Source: VFKI01 sp033762075 (GTDB lineage: Bacteria; Pseudomonadota; Gammaproteobacteria; DSM-16500). Taken from it: a stretch of 64,000 bases of DNA. Of the stretch, positions 32,048-41,120 are shown one piece after another. The stretch lies in the NCBI GenBank assembly GCA_033762075.1, contig JANRLY010000011.1, positions 1 through 64,000 of the forward strand, read 5' to 3'. The position numbers were made by a program, and so were the translations under genes. A model generated the notes under the pieces. It made no database searches. It was given only the letters and a program-made list of their open reading frames with translations, and was not told where the DNA came from. The stretch's first letter is position 1; each line of letters begins with the position of its first letter.

Positions 32048-34033
32048 ATGAAACGGGCCGGCTACGCACTCATTGCCTTGCTCTTTGCCTGCATGGTCAA
32101 AAGTGGCATTGCAATGGACACCTTGCAACCCACGGAAGCGACAAGCGTTCAATCCCCAGCGCCTGAGCATTCTCGTCTCTGGAATTTGCAAAATGCCGAT
32201 ATTCTCAGCATCATCAACCAAGTATCACTTGAAACAGGCAAAAATTTTGTTGTCGATCCGCGTGTCAGCGGCAAAATTTCCTTAATTTCCAGCAAACCCG
32301 TCAAACCAAGTGAAGTTTACGATATCTTTTTATCCGTCCTGGAGTTGCTCGGTTATTCTGCAATCAATTCAGGGCATGTCGTTAAAATCGTTCCCAACAT
32401 GGAAAGCGGAGAATTTGCAACGCCTGTTGCAACTGCCAATAGACAAGGCCATCACGATGAAGTCATGGTGCGCATTTTACCACTCGAACGCGTTTCTGCA
32501 GCGCAATTGATTCCCGTGATCCGCCCATTCTTACCGCAATGGAGTAATATTTCTGCTTATACACCAGGCAATGTGATCATTTTACTCGGGCGCTCAGCGA
32601 ACCTCGACCGCATCGTGAAAATTATTCATCAAATTGATCAAAATGCTTCTAGCGATGTGGATATTGTCCAACTTCGCGAAGCCTCAGCAGCACAGATGGT
32701 CACTGTTTTAACACGCTTACAAAATTCTACGCGCGCGGCAGGCGATGCTCCGCAAGTGTCTTTTGCGGCTGACGAACGCAGCAATAGCATTTTGCTCGCC
32801 GGCAATAAATCCGCACGCTTACATTTAAAATATTTAATCAGTAAATTAGACACTCCTGCTGGTAAAGCAGAAGGCAACACTGAAGTGATTTATTTACGTT
32901 ATTTACAAGCAAAAACCTTTGCGCCTTTGCTCGGCAAAATTGCGCTCAATATGCAAGGCAAAAATAGCGGAGGCGATACTTCCAGCAGAACAGACAGCTC
33001 TGTGAACACCACGGGTCCAGCCGGCAAAAGCGCTGGAACACCAGAATTACAAACCAACGTTCAAGCTGAGTTATCCACGAATGCGATTATCATCACGGCA
33101 CCACCCGATATGATGCGCGCACTCAAAGCCGTCGTAACAAAATTAGATATTCGCCCAGCAGAAGTATTAGTCGAGGGGATTATCGTTGAAGTGAACCAAG
33201 ATGATTTACGCAGCCTAGGGATTCGCTGGGGCACATTAACCCAAACCACGAACACAAATACTAGTGATGTCACAACACCTGTTACCGTTTTAACGCCGGG
33301 GATAGTAGGCCTCATCCCCAACAGCAACATAGCTGCTATTCTCAATTTTCTTGAAACACGTAATGATGCGAATATTCTTTCAACGCCATCAGTTTCTGTA
33401 TTAGACAATCACAAAGCAAAACTAGAAATTGGTCAAACCGTCCCTGAAGAAACAGGCAGTTATGCGACCACGGGCAGTGCAACCACTGCAACGCCGTTTA
33501 ATACATTCCAAGATAAAAAAGTTGCCTTAACACTCGAAGTCGTACCACAAATTAATCTCAATACAGCGGTGCGCCTCGAAATTAAATTAAATAATGACTC
33601 ACTTCAAAATCCAGAGGATCCGGGCGATCATCCGATTGTTAACACCAGTAGTATTCAAAATTCTGTCATCATCAATAGTGGTGATGTATTAGTGTTAGGC
33701 GGACTTATCAGCAATAGCTCGACTGTCGCAATTCATAAAGTACCTATCTTAGGTGATATCCCTATCGTTGGAAAACTGCTCTTCCAATCAAAAGGTCACA
33801 AAATTCAGAAAAAAAATCTGCTCGTGTTTATTAAACCCACTATCGTGCATACTTCCGAAGATGCAAACATACTGACGCGCACCAAATATCAATTCATTCG
33901 TGAGCGTCAAATTAAATGGCCAGAAGATATTGTTTCTAACACGCCCGAACATGCGCCGAATGTGTTACCGCTTTGGGAACATGATCCTCGTCTACCCACC
34001 CCATTCAACGTGACTGACAATCATTCGCCATGA
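32048..34033 (+). CDS. gspD: Type II secretion secretin GspD
   Basis: A 661-residue outer-membrane secretin with signal peptide YALIALLFACMVKSGIA. N0-N3 domains are visible (ILSIINQVSLETGKNFVVDP near 54, VHRILPLERVSAAQLIP-like stretch near 145, repeats with IVQLREASAAQMV near 200), then a Gly/Ser linker near 300-330 and the secretin core (VEGIIVEVNQDDLRSLGIRW near 377, LSTPSVSVLDNHKAKLEIGQ near 445, GDVLVLGGLISNSSTV near 550, VPILGDIPIVGKLLF near 571). It forms the outer-membrane gate of the type II system. No gspC precedes it; a repeat cluster lies there instead. It overlaps gspE by 4 bp. Confidence 0.95.
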   Translation: MKRAGYALIALLFACMVKSGIAMDTLQPTEATSVQSPAPEHSRLWNLQNADILSIINQVSLETGKNFVVDPRVSGKISLISSKPVKPSEVYDIFLSVLELLGYSAINSGHVVKIVPNMESGEFATPVATANRQGHHDEVMVRILPLERVSAAQLIPVIRPFLPQWSNISAYTPGNVIILLGRSANLDRIVKIIHQIDQNASSDVDIVQLREASAAQMVTVLTRLQNSTRAAGDAPQVSFAADERSNSILLAGNKSARLHLKYLISKLDTPAGKAEGNTEVIYLRYLQAKTFAPLLGKIALNMQGKNSGGDTSSRTDSSVNTTGPAGKSAGTPELQTNVQAELSTNAIIITAPPDMMRALKAVVTKLDIRPAEVLVEGIIVEVNQDDLRSLGIRWGTLTQTTNTNTSDVTTPVTVLTPGIVGLIPNSNIAAILNFLETRNDANILSTPSVSVLDNHKAKLEIGQTVPEETGSYATTGSATTATPFNTFQDKKVALTLEVVPQINLNTAVRLEIKLNNDSLQNPEDPGDHPIVNTSSIQNSVIINSGDVLVLGGLISNSSTVAIHKVPILGDIPIVGKLLFQSKGHKIQKKNLLVFIKPTIVHTSEDANILTRTKYQFIRERQIKWPEDIVSNTPEHAPNVLPLWEHDPRLPTPFNVTDNHSP

Positions 34034-35523
34034 CAACATCACAGCCTGATCACATTCCATTTTCATTCGCACGCCGGCATGGCGTTTTATTTGATGGCAT
34101 ACACGAAGGTAAAGCAAAAATTATTTATCGTGGTCAACCGACGTTAACTGTTTTCAATGAGTTGCGACGTTTTTTTAATTTACCATTACATCTCGAAAAT
34201 ACCGACGATGAGCATTTCGAAAAATTATTGGTAAAACGTTACGAAACGGATAGCAACGTCGCAATGCAAATGGCAGAAGATCTTGGTGAGTCAATGGGCT
34301 TATCAGATCTCATTCACGATATGCCGAAAGCAGAAGACTTACTCGAGAGTCAAGATGATGCACCAATTATTCGTTTATTGAATGCACTACTCGGCGAAGC
34401 GATTCGCGAAGGTGCTTCTGATATTCACATTGAAACTTTTGAAGATCGCATTTCCATTCGTTTTCGCATTGATGGTCTTTTGCATGAAGTCCTCGAACCA
34501 CAACGCGTCATTGCACCGTTGATTGTGTCACGCATTAAGGTCATGGCAAAACTCGACATTGCAGAAAAACGTTTGCCACAAGATGGTCGCATCACTTTGC
34601 GAATTGGGGGTCGCGCTGTCGACGTGCGCGTTTCCACATTGCCGACGAGCCATGGCGAACGTATCGTATTACGTTTACTTGATAAACAATCTGCTCATTT
34701 AGATTTAACAGATTTAGGTATGCCGTCACATACTTTGCAATTAATGGAAAAATTGATTGCTGCACCACATGGAATTATTCTTGTCACCGGCCCAACGGGC
34801 TCCGGTAAAACCACTACATTGTATGCTGCACTCACTGCATTAAATAATAAAACGCGCAATATTCTCACTGTTGAAGATCCCATCGAATATGACTTGCCAG
34901 GCGTAGGCCAAACACAAGTAAATCACAAAGTAGAAATGACATTCGCAAAAGGATTGCGTTCTATTTTGCGTCAAGATCCTGATGTTGTGATGGTCGGTGA
35001 AATCCGCGATGCTGAAACAGCTCAGATTGCGATTCAAGCTAGCTTAACTGGTCACTTAGTTTTATCCACACTACATACGAATAGCGCAATTGGTGCAATA
35101 ACACGTTTAGATGATATGAACATCGAACTCTTTTTATTAGCGTCCAGTTTAATTGGCGTATTGGCACAACGTTTAGTACGTCGTTTATGCGATCATTGCA
35201 AAGAAGCTGTAACAGCCACACCAAAGGAATGTGAAAAGTTAAATATCGACCTCAGCAAACAAGCAGCTCCAACTATTTTTCATCCAAAAGGATGCGCGCG
35301 TTGTCGCAACATGGGTTACAGCGGTCGTACGGGTATTTATGAACTCATTTGCATTGATGACACATTACGTCAAATGATTCACGATCACGCTTCAGAAATG
35401 ACAATGCGCGAATATGCTCGCACGTTATACCCCACTATTCGCGAAGATGGGAGTCGTCGTGTGTTAAGTGGCGAAACATCACTTGAAGAAATTTTACGCG
35501 TGACGGCGGATAGTGGCGGATAA
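34030..35523 (+). CDS. gspE: Type II secretion ATPase GspE
   Basis: A 497-residue hexameric secretion ATPase. Walker A is LVTGPTGSGKTTTLY near 252, the aspartate box is ILTVEDPIEYDLPGVGQTQV near 279, Walker B is ILRQDPDVVMVGEIRDAET near 313, and the histidine box is TGHLVLSTLHTNSAIGAITR near 343. A tetracysteine zinc site lies in LCDHCKEAV...CARCRNMGYSGRTG (near 392-440). It drives pseudopilus assembly at the inner membrane with GspL and GspF. Starts within the gspD stop (ATGA overlap). Confidence 0.96.
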   Translation: MTTSQPDHIPFSFARRHGVLFDGIHEGKAKIIYRGQPTLTVFNELRRFFNLPLHLENTDDEHFEKLLVKRYETDSNVAMQMAEDLGESMGLSDLIHDMPKAEDLLESQDDAPIIRLLNALLGEAIREGASDIHIETFEDRISIRFRIDGLLHEVLEPQRVIAPLIVSRIKVMAKLDIAEKRLPQDGRITLRIGGRAVDVRVSTLPTSHGERIVLRLLDKQSAHLDLTDLGMPSHTLQLMEKLIAAPHGIILVTGPTGSGKTTTLYAALTALNNKTRNILTVEDPIEYDLPGVGQTQVNHKVEMTFAKGLRSILRQDPDVVMVGEIRDAETAQIAIQASLTGHLVLSTLHTNSAIGAITRLDDMNIELFLLASSLIGVLAQRLVRRLCDHCKEAVTATPKECEKLNIDLSKQAAPTIFHPKGCARCRNMGYSGRTGIYELICIDDTLRQMIHDHASEMTMREYARTLYPTIREDGSRRVLSGETSLEEILRVTADSGG

Positions 35524-35562
35524 ATTGCAGGGGCGACCGCCGGTCGCCCGCCCGGAGGTAAA

Positions 35563-36783
35563 ATGCCAGCCTTTCAATATCGTGCAGCAACTCATACAGG
35601 CAAAGAGCAGCAAGGTATCATCGAAGCAGATTCTGCACGCATCGCACGACAACAATTGCGCGAGCGCGGTTTAATTCCATTACATATCGCAGCGACACAA
35701 GAAAATAAAACGGGTAAAAATAATCAACCCGCCACTCAACGTCAACGTCTTGATGCAAAAGAATTAGCTTTAATGACGCGACAATTTGCTACTTTACTCT
35801 CTGCAGGATTACCCGTCGAAGAAGCGATCGGTGCTGTTGCTGAACAAACAGAAAAACAAACAACGCGCGCACTCATTTTATCTGTGCGCAGCAAAGTCGT
35901 TGAAGGTCATGCGCTTGCCAGTGCAATGCAAAATTTTCCCAATGCATTTTCAGATTTATATTGTTCGACAATTGCTGCGGGCGAGAAATCGGGTCATCTT
36001 GATATTGTATTGCAACGTCTTGCCGATTACACCGAACAACAATATGCGATGCGTCAAAAAATTGCGCATGCATTAATTTATCCTGCCATTATGATTTTAG
36101 TTGCAGTGGGGATTACAGGGTTTTTATTAGAATATGTTGTGCCTAAAATGATTGCTGTTTATAGCAACACCGGCAATGCACTACCCACGATGACAAACGT
36201 GTTAGTCCATATCAGCGATGGCATACGATCCTTTGGTTTATATTTTTTAATTCTGATGGTTGTTTTAATTTATTTACTCAGAAGACAAATGAAAGCAAAC
36301 ATTGCCTTTCGCACGCGCGTACATCGTTTTTTATTGAAATTACCGATAATGGGCCGCGCGATTTGCACAGTCAATACCGCCAGATTTTCGCGTACTTTTG
36401 CCATCTTGACCGGCGCAGGTGTCCCTGTGCTTGAAGCAATGAATATTTCAGCTGCACTCGCAACAAATTTACCGATTCGCAACAGCATTGAAAAAGCAGT
36501 GAAACATGTCCGTGAAGGGGCAAGCATTCATTTGGCTTTAAAACAAACAGGTTATTTTCAACCCATGAGTGTGCACATGATCGCAAGTGGTGAAGCCAGT
36601 GGGCAATTAGAAAATATGCTTGAACGTGTCGCTAGCAATCAAGAAACAGAAATTACGCGCCTCACTGAAACCTTACTTGCATTATTCGAACCCGCGATTA
36701 TTTTGGTCATGGGTAGTGTTGTTTTATTTATCGTTCTGGCTGTTTTATTACCGATTTTCCAATTGGATCAGTTTACAGGCTAA
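35563..36783 (+). CDS. gspF: Type II secretion inner-membrane platform protein GspF
   Basis: A 406-residue protein with the duplicated GspF domain. N-terminal PAFQYRAATHTGKEQQGIIE, first domain ELALMTRQFATLLSAGLPVE near 67 and EKSGHLDIVLQRLADYTEQQ near 141, membrane helix IYPAIMILVAVGITGFLLEY near 172, second domain RFSRTFAILTGAGVPVLEAM near 272 and SGEASGQLENMLERVASNQE near 343, and a C-terminal helix. It is 39 bp from gspE. The next gsp gene is 1.3 kb away, beyond two opposite-strand genes. Confidence 0.95.
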   Translation: MPAFQYRAATHTGKEQQGIIEADSARIARQQLRERGLIPLHIAATQENKTGKNNQPATQRQRLDAKELALMTRQFATLLSAGLPVEEAIGAVAEQTEKQTTRALILSVRSKVVEGHALASAMQNFPNAFSDLYCSTIAAGEKSGHLDIVLQRLADYTEQQYAMRQKIAHALIYPAIMILVAVGITGFLLEYVVPKMIAVYSNTGNALPTMTNVLVHISDGIRSFGLYFLILMVVLIYLLRRQMKANIAFRTRVHRFLLKLPIMGRAICTVNTARFSRTFAILTGAGVPVLEAMNISAALATNLPIRNSIEKAVKHVREGASIHLALKQTGYFQPMSVHMIASGEASGQLENMLERVASNQETEITRLTETLLALFEPAIILVMGSVVLFIVLAVLLPIFQLDQFTG

Positions 36784-37560
36784 CTATTCCAGCAAATCCA
36801 CACCTATTCCACCAAATACAGATTCGATGATTTGATCTGCTGCATCAGAAAGAGAATAACCCGTTTCACCAAACCAACGTTTGATCGCGACTAACTCTCT
36901 ACCACGCAAATAAATATAAAATCCTAGAAAAATGACATCAGGATCTTCGACTTCATCGAGTAAAAAAGCATAACGCTCTGCGTACGGCAAACGTTTTTTA
37001 GATTCAGCTTGTGAATATTCTGCCAAATAACCAAACGCTTCTTCAGCTGTTTCAGCATTTTCGCAACGAGCCTGCATGGCATAATAATCATCTAAGCGTT
37101 GCTTCAAAATGGCTTCGAGTTCTTCTTCACTAAACATTTCAACAAAGCCATGCGTGATACGCTCATCTGTTCCAAAAACCTTATTGATAAAATCGGCATG
37201 ATGCAGTTCTAAAATTTTGCGCTCGAAGTAACGATAAAAAAATGGCACGGCTAAACAAGCACGTTTAAACGAACGTAAATTAACATACAAATGATTTTTT
37301 TGTACTTGCAACGAGGCTAAACGAATGACGTTTTCACTCCTGCGGCGAAATGAATCTACTGATTCAAAATGCAAATCATCACACTCGTCACGCCAATACC
37401 ATGTCCATGTTTGACTGACATTATCAAACTCAATACAACTCAATTGCTCAAGTGTTGCAATCAAAGCATCACGATCATGGATATCATAGGCCAAACGTAC
37501 AGGTTGATATGCCTCACCTGTTTCAACCGTTAGAAAAGGTTTTTGTATCCTGTCAAACAT
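36784..37560 (-). CDS. Hypothetical protein inserted between gspF and gspG
   Basis: A 258-residue acidic protein I do not recognise, with no signal peptide or membrane segment. AGAGGT precedes the ATG at ribosome-site distance. It contains many aromatic and acidic residues (CIEFDNVSQTWTWYWRDECD near 42, FSEEELEAILKQRLDDYYAM near 143) and ends IIESVFGGIGVDLLE. Its stop codon abuts the gspF stop, so the two genes converge. With its neighbour at 37602-37985 it splits the gsp operon, suggesting later insertion. Confidence 0.68.
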   Translation of the reverse strand: MFDRIQKPFLTVETGEAYQPVRLAYDIHDRDALIATLEQLSCIEFDNVSQTWTWYWRDECDDLHFESVDSFRRRSENVIRLASLQVQKNHLYVNLRSFKRACLAVPFFYRYFERKILELHHADFINKVFGTDERITHGFVEMFSEEELEAILKQRLDDYYAMQARCENAETAEEAFGYLAEYSQAESKKRLPYAERYAFLLDEVEDPDVIFLGFYIYLRGRELVAIKRWFGETGYSLSDAADQIIESVFGGIGVDLLE

Positions 37561-37601
37561 CTTATACCTCTTGCTTTTGAGTGCCTGATGATATCACGCG
37601 T

Positions 37602-37985
37602 TCATTTCACTGACGTCGATCCTGGTTTTTTATTTTCTTGCAGTTCTCGTATTTTTTTCTGTGCATCATCTTTTTCTGTATACGCTTGCTCTTTCATAGC
37701 GAGATTCAATTCACAAAGATCTCCAACAAATTGATCCAGCATGTCTTTCATCTTGACGAATAACGAATGATAACTTTTAATCGGTTTAGATGCACTCAAG
37801 ACTTCCTGAAGGACAATTCTGAGATACGTGATATTTTGTTCGCTCAATTGTTTGAGAGCAGAATCCAAAGCCTCTTTGACACGCTGTCCTTCAGGCCCTA
37901 ATGATTCAGCTCCCATCGCAACCCAAAAAGTCATTAACTTAACGCGAAGTTCTGATAGTTTATTATTATCTGATTTCTTTTCCAT
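37602..37985 (-). CDS. Hypothetical coiled-coil protein inserted in the gsp locus
   Basis: A 127-residue mostly helical protein from the ATG at 37985, which has AGAGGG eight bases upstream; a start seven codons earlier lacks this. Heptad-like stretches (SELRVKLMTFWVAMGAESLG, then VKEALDSALKQLSEQNITYL) and a lysine/glutamate-rich C-terminus (EKDDAQKKIRELQENKK) suggest a coiled coil. I do not recognise it. It lies upstream of the 36784-37560 gene on the same strand and divergent from gspG. Confidence 0.62.
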   Translation of the reverse strand: MEKKSDNNKLSELRVKLMTFWVAMGAESLGPEGQRVKEALDSALKQLSEQNITYLRIVLQEVLSASKPIKSYHSLFVKMKDMLDQFVGDLCELNLAMKEQAYTEKDDAQKKIRELQENKKPGSTSVK

Positions 37986-38061
37986 AACACTGTCCCTCTT
38001 AGGCATTTACTTGAAGTATAATCCTGTTTTATCTAAATCAATATGACTTAGGAAATTCTTT

Positions 38062-38493
38062 ATGAAAAATGCTTCTGGTTTCACCCTCATCGAAGTGATG
38101 GTCGTTGTCGTTATTCTCGGCATTCTGGCAGCTATGATTGTACCTAAAATCATGAGCCGACCGGAACAGGCGCGTATTGTCAAAGCGAAACAAGATATTT
38201 TGGCCATTCAAAGTGCACTCGATCTTTACCGTCTTGATAATGGCTATTATCCTTCAACAGATCAAGGACTTGCAGCATTAGTCACCAAGCCAGACAGCGA
38301 ACCCACACCACGTAATTGGAAAGCCGATGGTTATTTACAACGTCTTCCAGAAGATCCTTGGGGTCACTCCTACCAATACATCAACAATGAAGGTAAAGTC
38401 CATATTTTCAGCTACGGCCCCAAAGGCACAGAAGAAGAAGGCCCGGGCAGCATTAGCAACGAAAGCGGCACAGCGGCAGCTTCAGCATCGTGA
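38062..38493 (+). CDS. gspG: Type II secretion major pseudopilin GspG
   Basis: A 143-residue pseudopilin with a six-residue leader ending in glycine before the processing site (MKNASG/FTLIEVMVVVVILGIL), then the GspG core KQDILAIQSALDLYRLDNGY, STDQGLAALVTKP and LQRLPEDPWGHSYQYI. GspG forms the shaft of the pseudopilus that pushes substrates through GspD. It leads the second half of the gsp cluster and overlaps gspH by 4 bp. The tail after FSYGPKGTEEEG is Ser/Ala-rich. Confidence 0.96.
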   Translation: MKNASGFTLIEVMVVVVILGILAAMIVPKIMSRPEQARIVKAKQDILAIQSALDLYRLDNGYYPSTDQGLAALVTKPDSEPTPRNWKADGYLQRLPEDPWGHSYQYINNEGKVHIFSYGPKGTEEEGPGSISNESGTAAASAS

Positions 38494-38975
38494 ATCACTC
38501 AAAGTCAGGCTTCACCTTAATCGAATTGCTGGTGGTTCTTGTAATCATCAGCATTATCGCTGGCGTGGCTGTGATTTCGGTAAAAACCAATTCTCATCGC
38601 GATTCTGAATTATTTGCGCATCAACTCGTGAATGAAATAACACTCGCTGAACAAGAATCTCTTTTAAGACCTGCGACATTAGGTCTTTATATTTATCCAG
38701 ATCACTGGGCGTTCAAACGATTCGTCGATGCTGACAAAAATCATCCGCCTAGTTGGCAACCTATTTTCAATGTTCGTTATTTGCCGAGCAAATTACAATT
38801 GACACTGAAAAACGATCAAACTGAAAATGAATCAGGTCCCGATATTGTCATTTCACCTGGCGGCGACTTAACACCGTTTCATATTTTTATTGGAAAAAAA
38901 TCTCAATCTCCCGATTGGGAAATTATTGGAAAAGCGAATGGTGAAGTGAGCTACCATGAACTCAATCAAGAATGA
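38490..38975 (+). CDS. gspH: Type II secretion minor pseudopilin GspH
   Basis: A 161-residue minor pseudopilin starting at GTG (38490) within the gspG stop. The prepilin motif is KSG/FTLIELLVVLVIISIIAG after a short leader, followed by FAHQLVNEITLAEQESLLRP near 45 and a beta-rich C-terminal domain including DIVISPGGDLTPFHIFIG near 125. It overlaps gspI by 20 bp. GspH joins the tip or shaft of the pseudopilus. Confidence 0.9.
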   Translation: MNHSKSGFTLIELLVVLVIISIIAGVAVISVKTNSHRDSELFAHQLVNEITLAEQESLLRPATLGLYIYPDHWAFKRFVDADKNHPPSWQPIFNVRYLPSKLQLTLKNDQTENESGPDIVISPGGDLTPFHIFIGKKSQSPDWEIIGKANGEVSYHELNQE

Positions 38976-39333
38976 AAAAGGATTAACCCTCATCGAGGTA
39001 TTGATTGCGCTAGCGATTTTAGGCATTGCATTTACCGCAGTGATTCACACAACTGCAACAAATATTCGTCAAACAACTTACGTCAATAATCGTACGCTCG
39101 CGACTTGGGCAGGTCTTGAAATCATGCGCGAAGTACAATTGAAATTGCGAACCGTTCCCCTTGATGCCGCCACAACAGGCACGATCAACATGGGCGATCA
39201 ACCTTGGCAATTTCAAATTGCTATGAGCAAAACACCTAATGCCGCCATTCAAAAAATTACAGTCAATGTTTTTTCCTCAGAAAACACAGCGAACTCTTAC
39301 GCAACGTTAAATGGATTTTATGATGAAAAATGA
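38956..39333 (+). CDS. gspI: Type II secretion minor pseudopilin GspI
   Basis: A 125-residue minor pseudopilin. The leader ends EKG/LTLIEVLIALAILGIAFTA, with leucine rather than phenylalanine at +1, a variation known for GspI. The conserved YVNNRTLATWAGLEIMREV lies near 43. With GspJ and GspK it forms the tip complex. Its 3' end overlaps the presumed native start of gspJ, showing the original tight packing of the operon. Confidence 0.92.
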   Translation: MNSIKNEKGLTLIEVLIALAILGIAFTAVIHTTATNIRQTTYVNNRTLATWAGLEIMREVQLKLRTVPLDAATTGTINMGDQPWQFQIAMSKTPNAAIQKITVNVFSSENTANSYATLNGFYDEK

Positions 39334-40210
39334 TGAGGTGCTTTTTAAAAATCCCCCTCAATCCCCCTTTTTCAAAGGGGGAAGTGACGATGCGTCTCCC
39401 TTTTTCACAGAGGGAAGTGATGATGCGTCTCCCTTTTTCAAAAGGGGAAGTAACGATGCGTCTCCCTTTTTCAAAGGGGGAAGTGATGATGCGCCTCCCT
39501 TTTTCAAAAGGGGAAGTGACGATGCGTCTCCCTTTTTCAAAGGGGGAAGTAACGCTACTTTAAAAAAATCTTCCCCCTTTGAAAAAGGGGGATTGAGGGG
39601 GATTTATTCAAAACATAATGGCTTCACACTCATTGAAATTTTAATCGCCTTATTTATTTTCAGCATTATCGCCATGATTGTCACTGGCGGGTTACATTCT
39701 GTTCTGGAAACTCAAAAACGGATTGAAAAAAAAGCCGCGCAACTCGCCGAGATACAATTCGCCTTATTATTATTTTCGCGTGACATTGAACAAACAGTGG
39801 ATCGCCCAGTCATCAGCAAAACCAGTGATCTAACGGGTTTTGTTGGTACAACAACAAGCGTCGATTTCACGCATGCAGGATTAGCAAACCCGGATAACCA
39901 ATTACGACGACCGACATTGCAACGCACTGAATACACTTTCACTGATCATCAATTCATTCGCACGACTTGGCCGCTCCCCGATCAAACTGCCCAATCCACC
40001 CCACAACAACGACTATTACTCAAAGATGTCGAAGATGTCACCTTTTCTTGGCTAGATCAACAAAATCATTTTCATAACAGTTGGCCGGTCACGAACCAAC
40101 CAGACGGCCACCTACCACGTGCTGTACGCATTTCACTGACACTCAACAACTGGGGTAAAATCACTCAACTATATATCATTCCAGGACAGCCCTTTGCGAA
40201 AACTCACTAA
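39320..40210 (+). CDS. gspJ: Type II secretion minor pseudopilin GspJ with repeat-expanded leader
   Basis: The pseudopilin core is intact: HNG/FTLIEILIALFIFSIIAM, then LETQKRIEKKAAQLAEIQFA and FSRDIEQTVDRP. In front of it, where GspJ should have a leader of under about 25 residues, the ATG at 39320 gives roughly 101 residues, almost all encoded by dispersed repeat DNA, including five 11-residue units of the type SDDASPFFKGG. The frame stays open because each unit is 33 bp. Leader cleavage would have to cope with this extension unless translation begins later, for example at TTG 39593, which would give a ten-residue leader. Overlaps gspK by 17 bp. Confidence 0.85.
   Translation: MMKNDEVLFKNPPQSPFFKGGSDDASPFFTEGSDDASPFFKRGSNDASPFFKGGSDDAPPFFKRGSDDASPFFKGGSNATLKKSSPFEKGGLRGIYSKHNGFTLIEILIALFIFSIIAMIVTGGLHSVLETQKRIEKKAAQLAEIQFALLLFSRDIEQTVDRPVISKTSDLTGFVGTTTSVDFTHAGLANPDNQLRRPTLQRTEYTFTDHQFIRTTWPLPDQTAQSTPQQRLLLKDVEDVTFSWLDQQNHFHNSWPVTNQPDGHLPRAVRISLTLNNWGKITQLYIIPGQPFAKTH
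39350..39605. repeat. 33-bp tandem repeat array inside gspJ, flanked by inverted ends
   Basis: Five in-frame 33-bp units lie at 39383-39547, each a variant of AGTGACGATGCG, TCTCCCTTTTTC, AAAGGGGGA. Flanks are AAATCCCCCTCAATCC at the left and GGGGGATTGAGGGGGATTT at the right, which are inverted copies, the same outer ends as in the cluster at 31600-31972. The array is the longest ordered member of the family in this window. Confidence 0.88.
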
Positions 40211-41120
40211 ACAAAACGGTACTGCAATCGTTGTCGCTCTTTTTGTCACAGCGCTTGTGGCGACAATTGCTGTCGCGATGATTACACGTTTACACACAGA
40301 TACCCGTCGCACAGAATTATTACTGAATGACATTCAAGCCAATCTCAACGCCGAAGGTGAAATCGATTGGGCAATTGAACAACTCATACAAAATTGGAAA
40401 TTTCACGCAACTGATAAAATCGTTGATGCCATTCCTATCACATCACCCGTGATTGCAGTCGATGGCACGCATTTAACAGCCGTCATTACAGATGAACAAG
40501 CTAAATTGAATCTCAATAACTTAACAGACCCGAAATATCAAAGTGTATTCTTACGTTTATTGCAAACTGTTTCGCCGGACACAAGCGCTGATCAAGCCAA
40601 AGCCATTCTTGCTGCAATCATCGATTGGATTACGCCTGGCGTTCGTAATAGCACATTTGATAATACTTACACAGGACTCAATCCACCCTATCGCGCTCCA
40701 CATCAAATGATGACAAGCATCAGTGAATTACATTTAGTGAAAGGAGTGACACCCAAATTATTTGCAAAGCTTGCGCCTTACATCACCGCATTACCCGAAC
40801 TAACGCAAATCAACATCAATACTGCAGAAATACCCATACTCATGAGTCTAGTGAGCGGCATGACTACCACGCAAGCCAAAGCAATTATCGCTGCACGCAA
40901 AGAAACACCTTTTGTTTCTGTAGATAGGCTGGCACAATTCCCAGGAGCGAGCTCAGTCGAAAAAAGTCTTTTGACAATCTTGAGCCAGTATTTTTTAACG
41001 CGAACTGATGTTGTTATGGATGATGATCAGCGCATGACAATCTATACTTTAATGCTGCGACGTCCGCAGCAAAGTACTGCGGTGATTAAAATACTCTGGC
41101 AAAGTAAAGGAACACTATGA
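40194..41120 (+). CDS. gspK: Type II secretion minor pseudopilin GspK
   Basis: A 308-residue protein starting at TTG (40194) with AGGA upstream. The N-terminus is a GspK-type prepilin motif (QNGTAIVVALFVTALVATIA), and the large C-terminal part contains DEQAKLNLNNLTDPKYQSVF near 98, IIDWITPGVRNS near 142, APHQMMTSISELHLVKGVTP near 168 and the INTAEIPILMSL helix-hairpin-helix-like region near 213. GspK caps the pseudopilus tip. It overlaps gspL by 4 bp. Confidence 0.92.
   Translation: MRKLTKQNGTAIVVALFVTALVATIAVAMITRLHTDTRRTELLLNDIQANLNAEGEIDWAIEQLIQNWKFHATDKIVDAIPITSPVIAVDGTHLTAVITDEQAKLNLNNLTDPKYQSVFLRLLQTVSPDTSADQAKAILAAIIDWITPGVRNSTFDNTYTGLNPPYRAPHQMMTSISELHLVKGVTPKLFAKLAPYITALPELTQININTAEIPILMSLVSGMTTTQAKAIIAARKETPFVSVDRLAQFPGASSVEKSLLTILSQYFLTRTDVVMDDDQRMTIYTLMLRRPQQSTAVIKILWQSKGTL

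Noticed and set aside
39383..39547. Possible CRISPR array (33-bp units)
   Set aside because: Units are directly adjacent with no spacers, stay in frame and belong to the dispersed repeat family.
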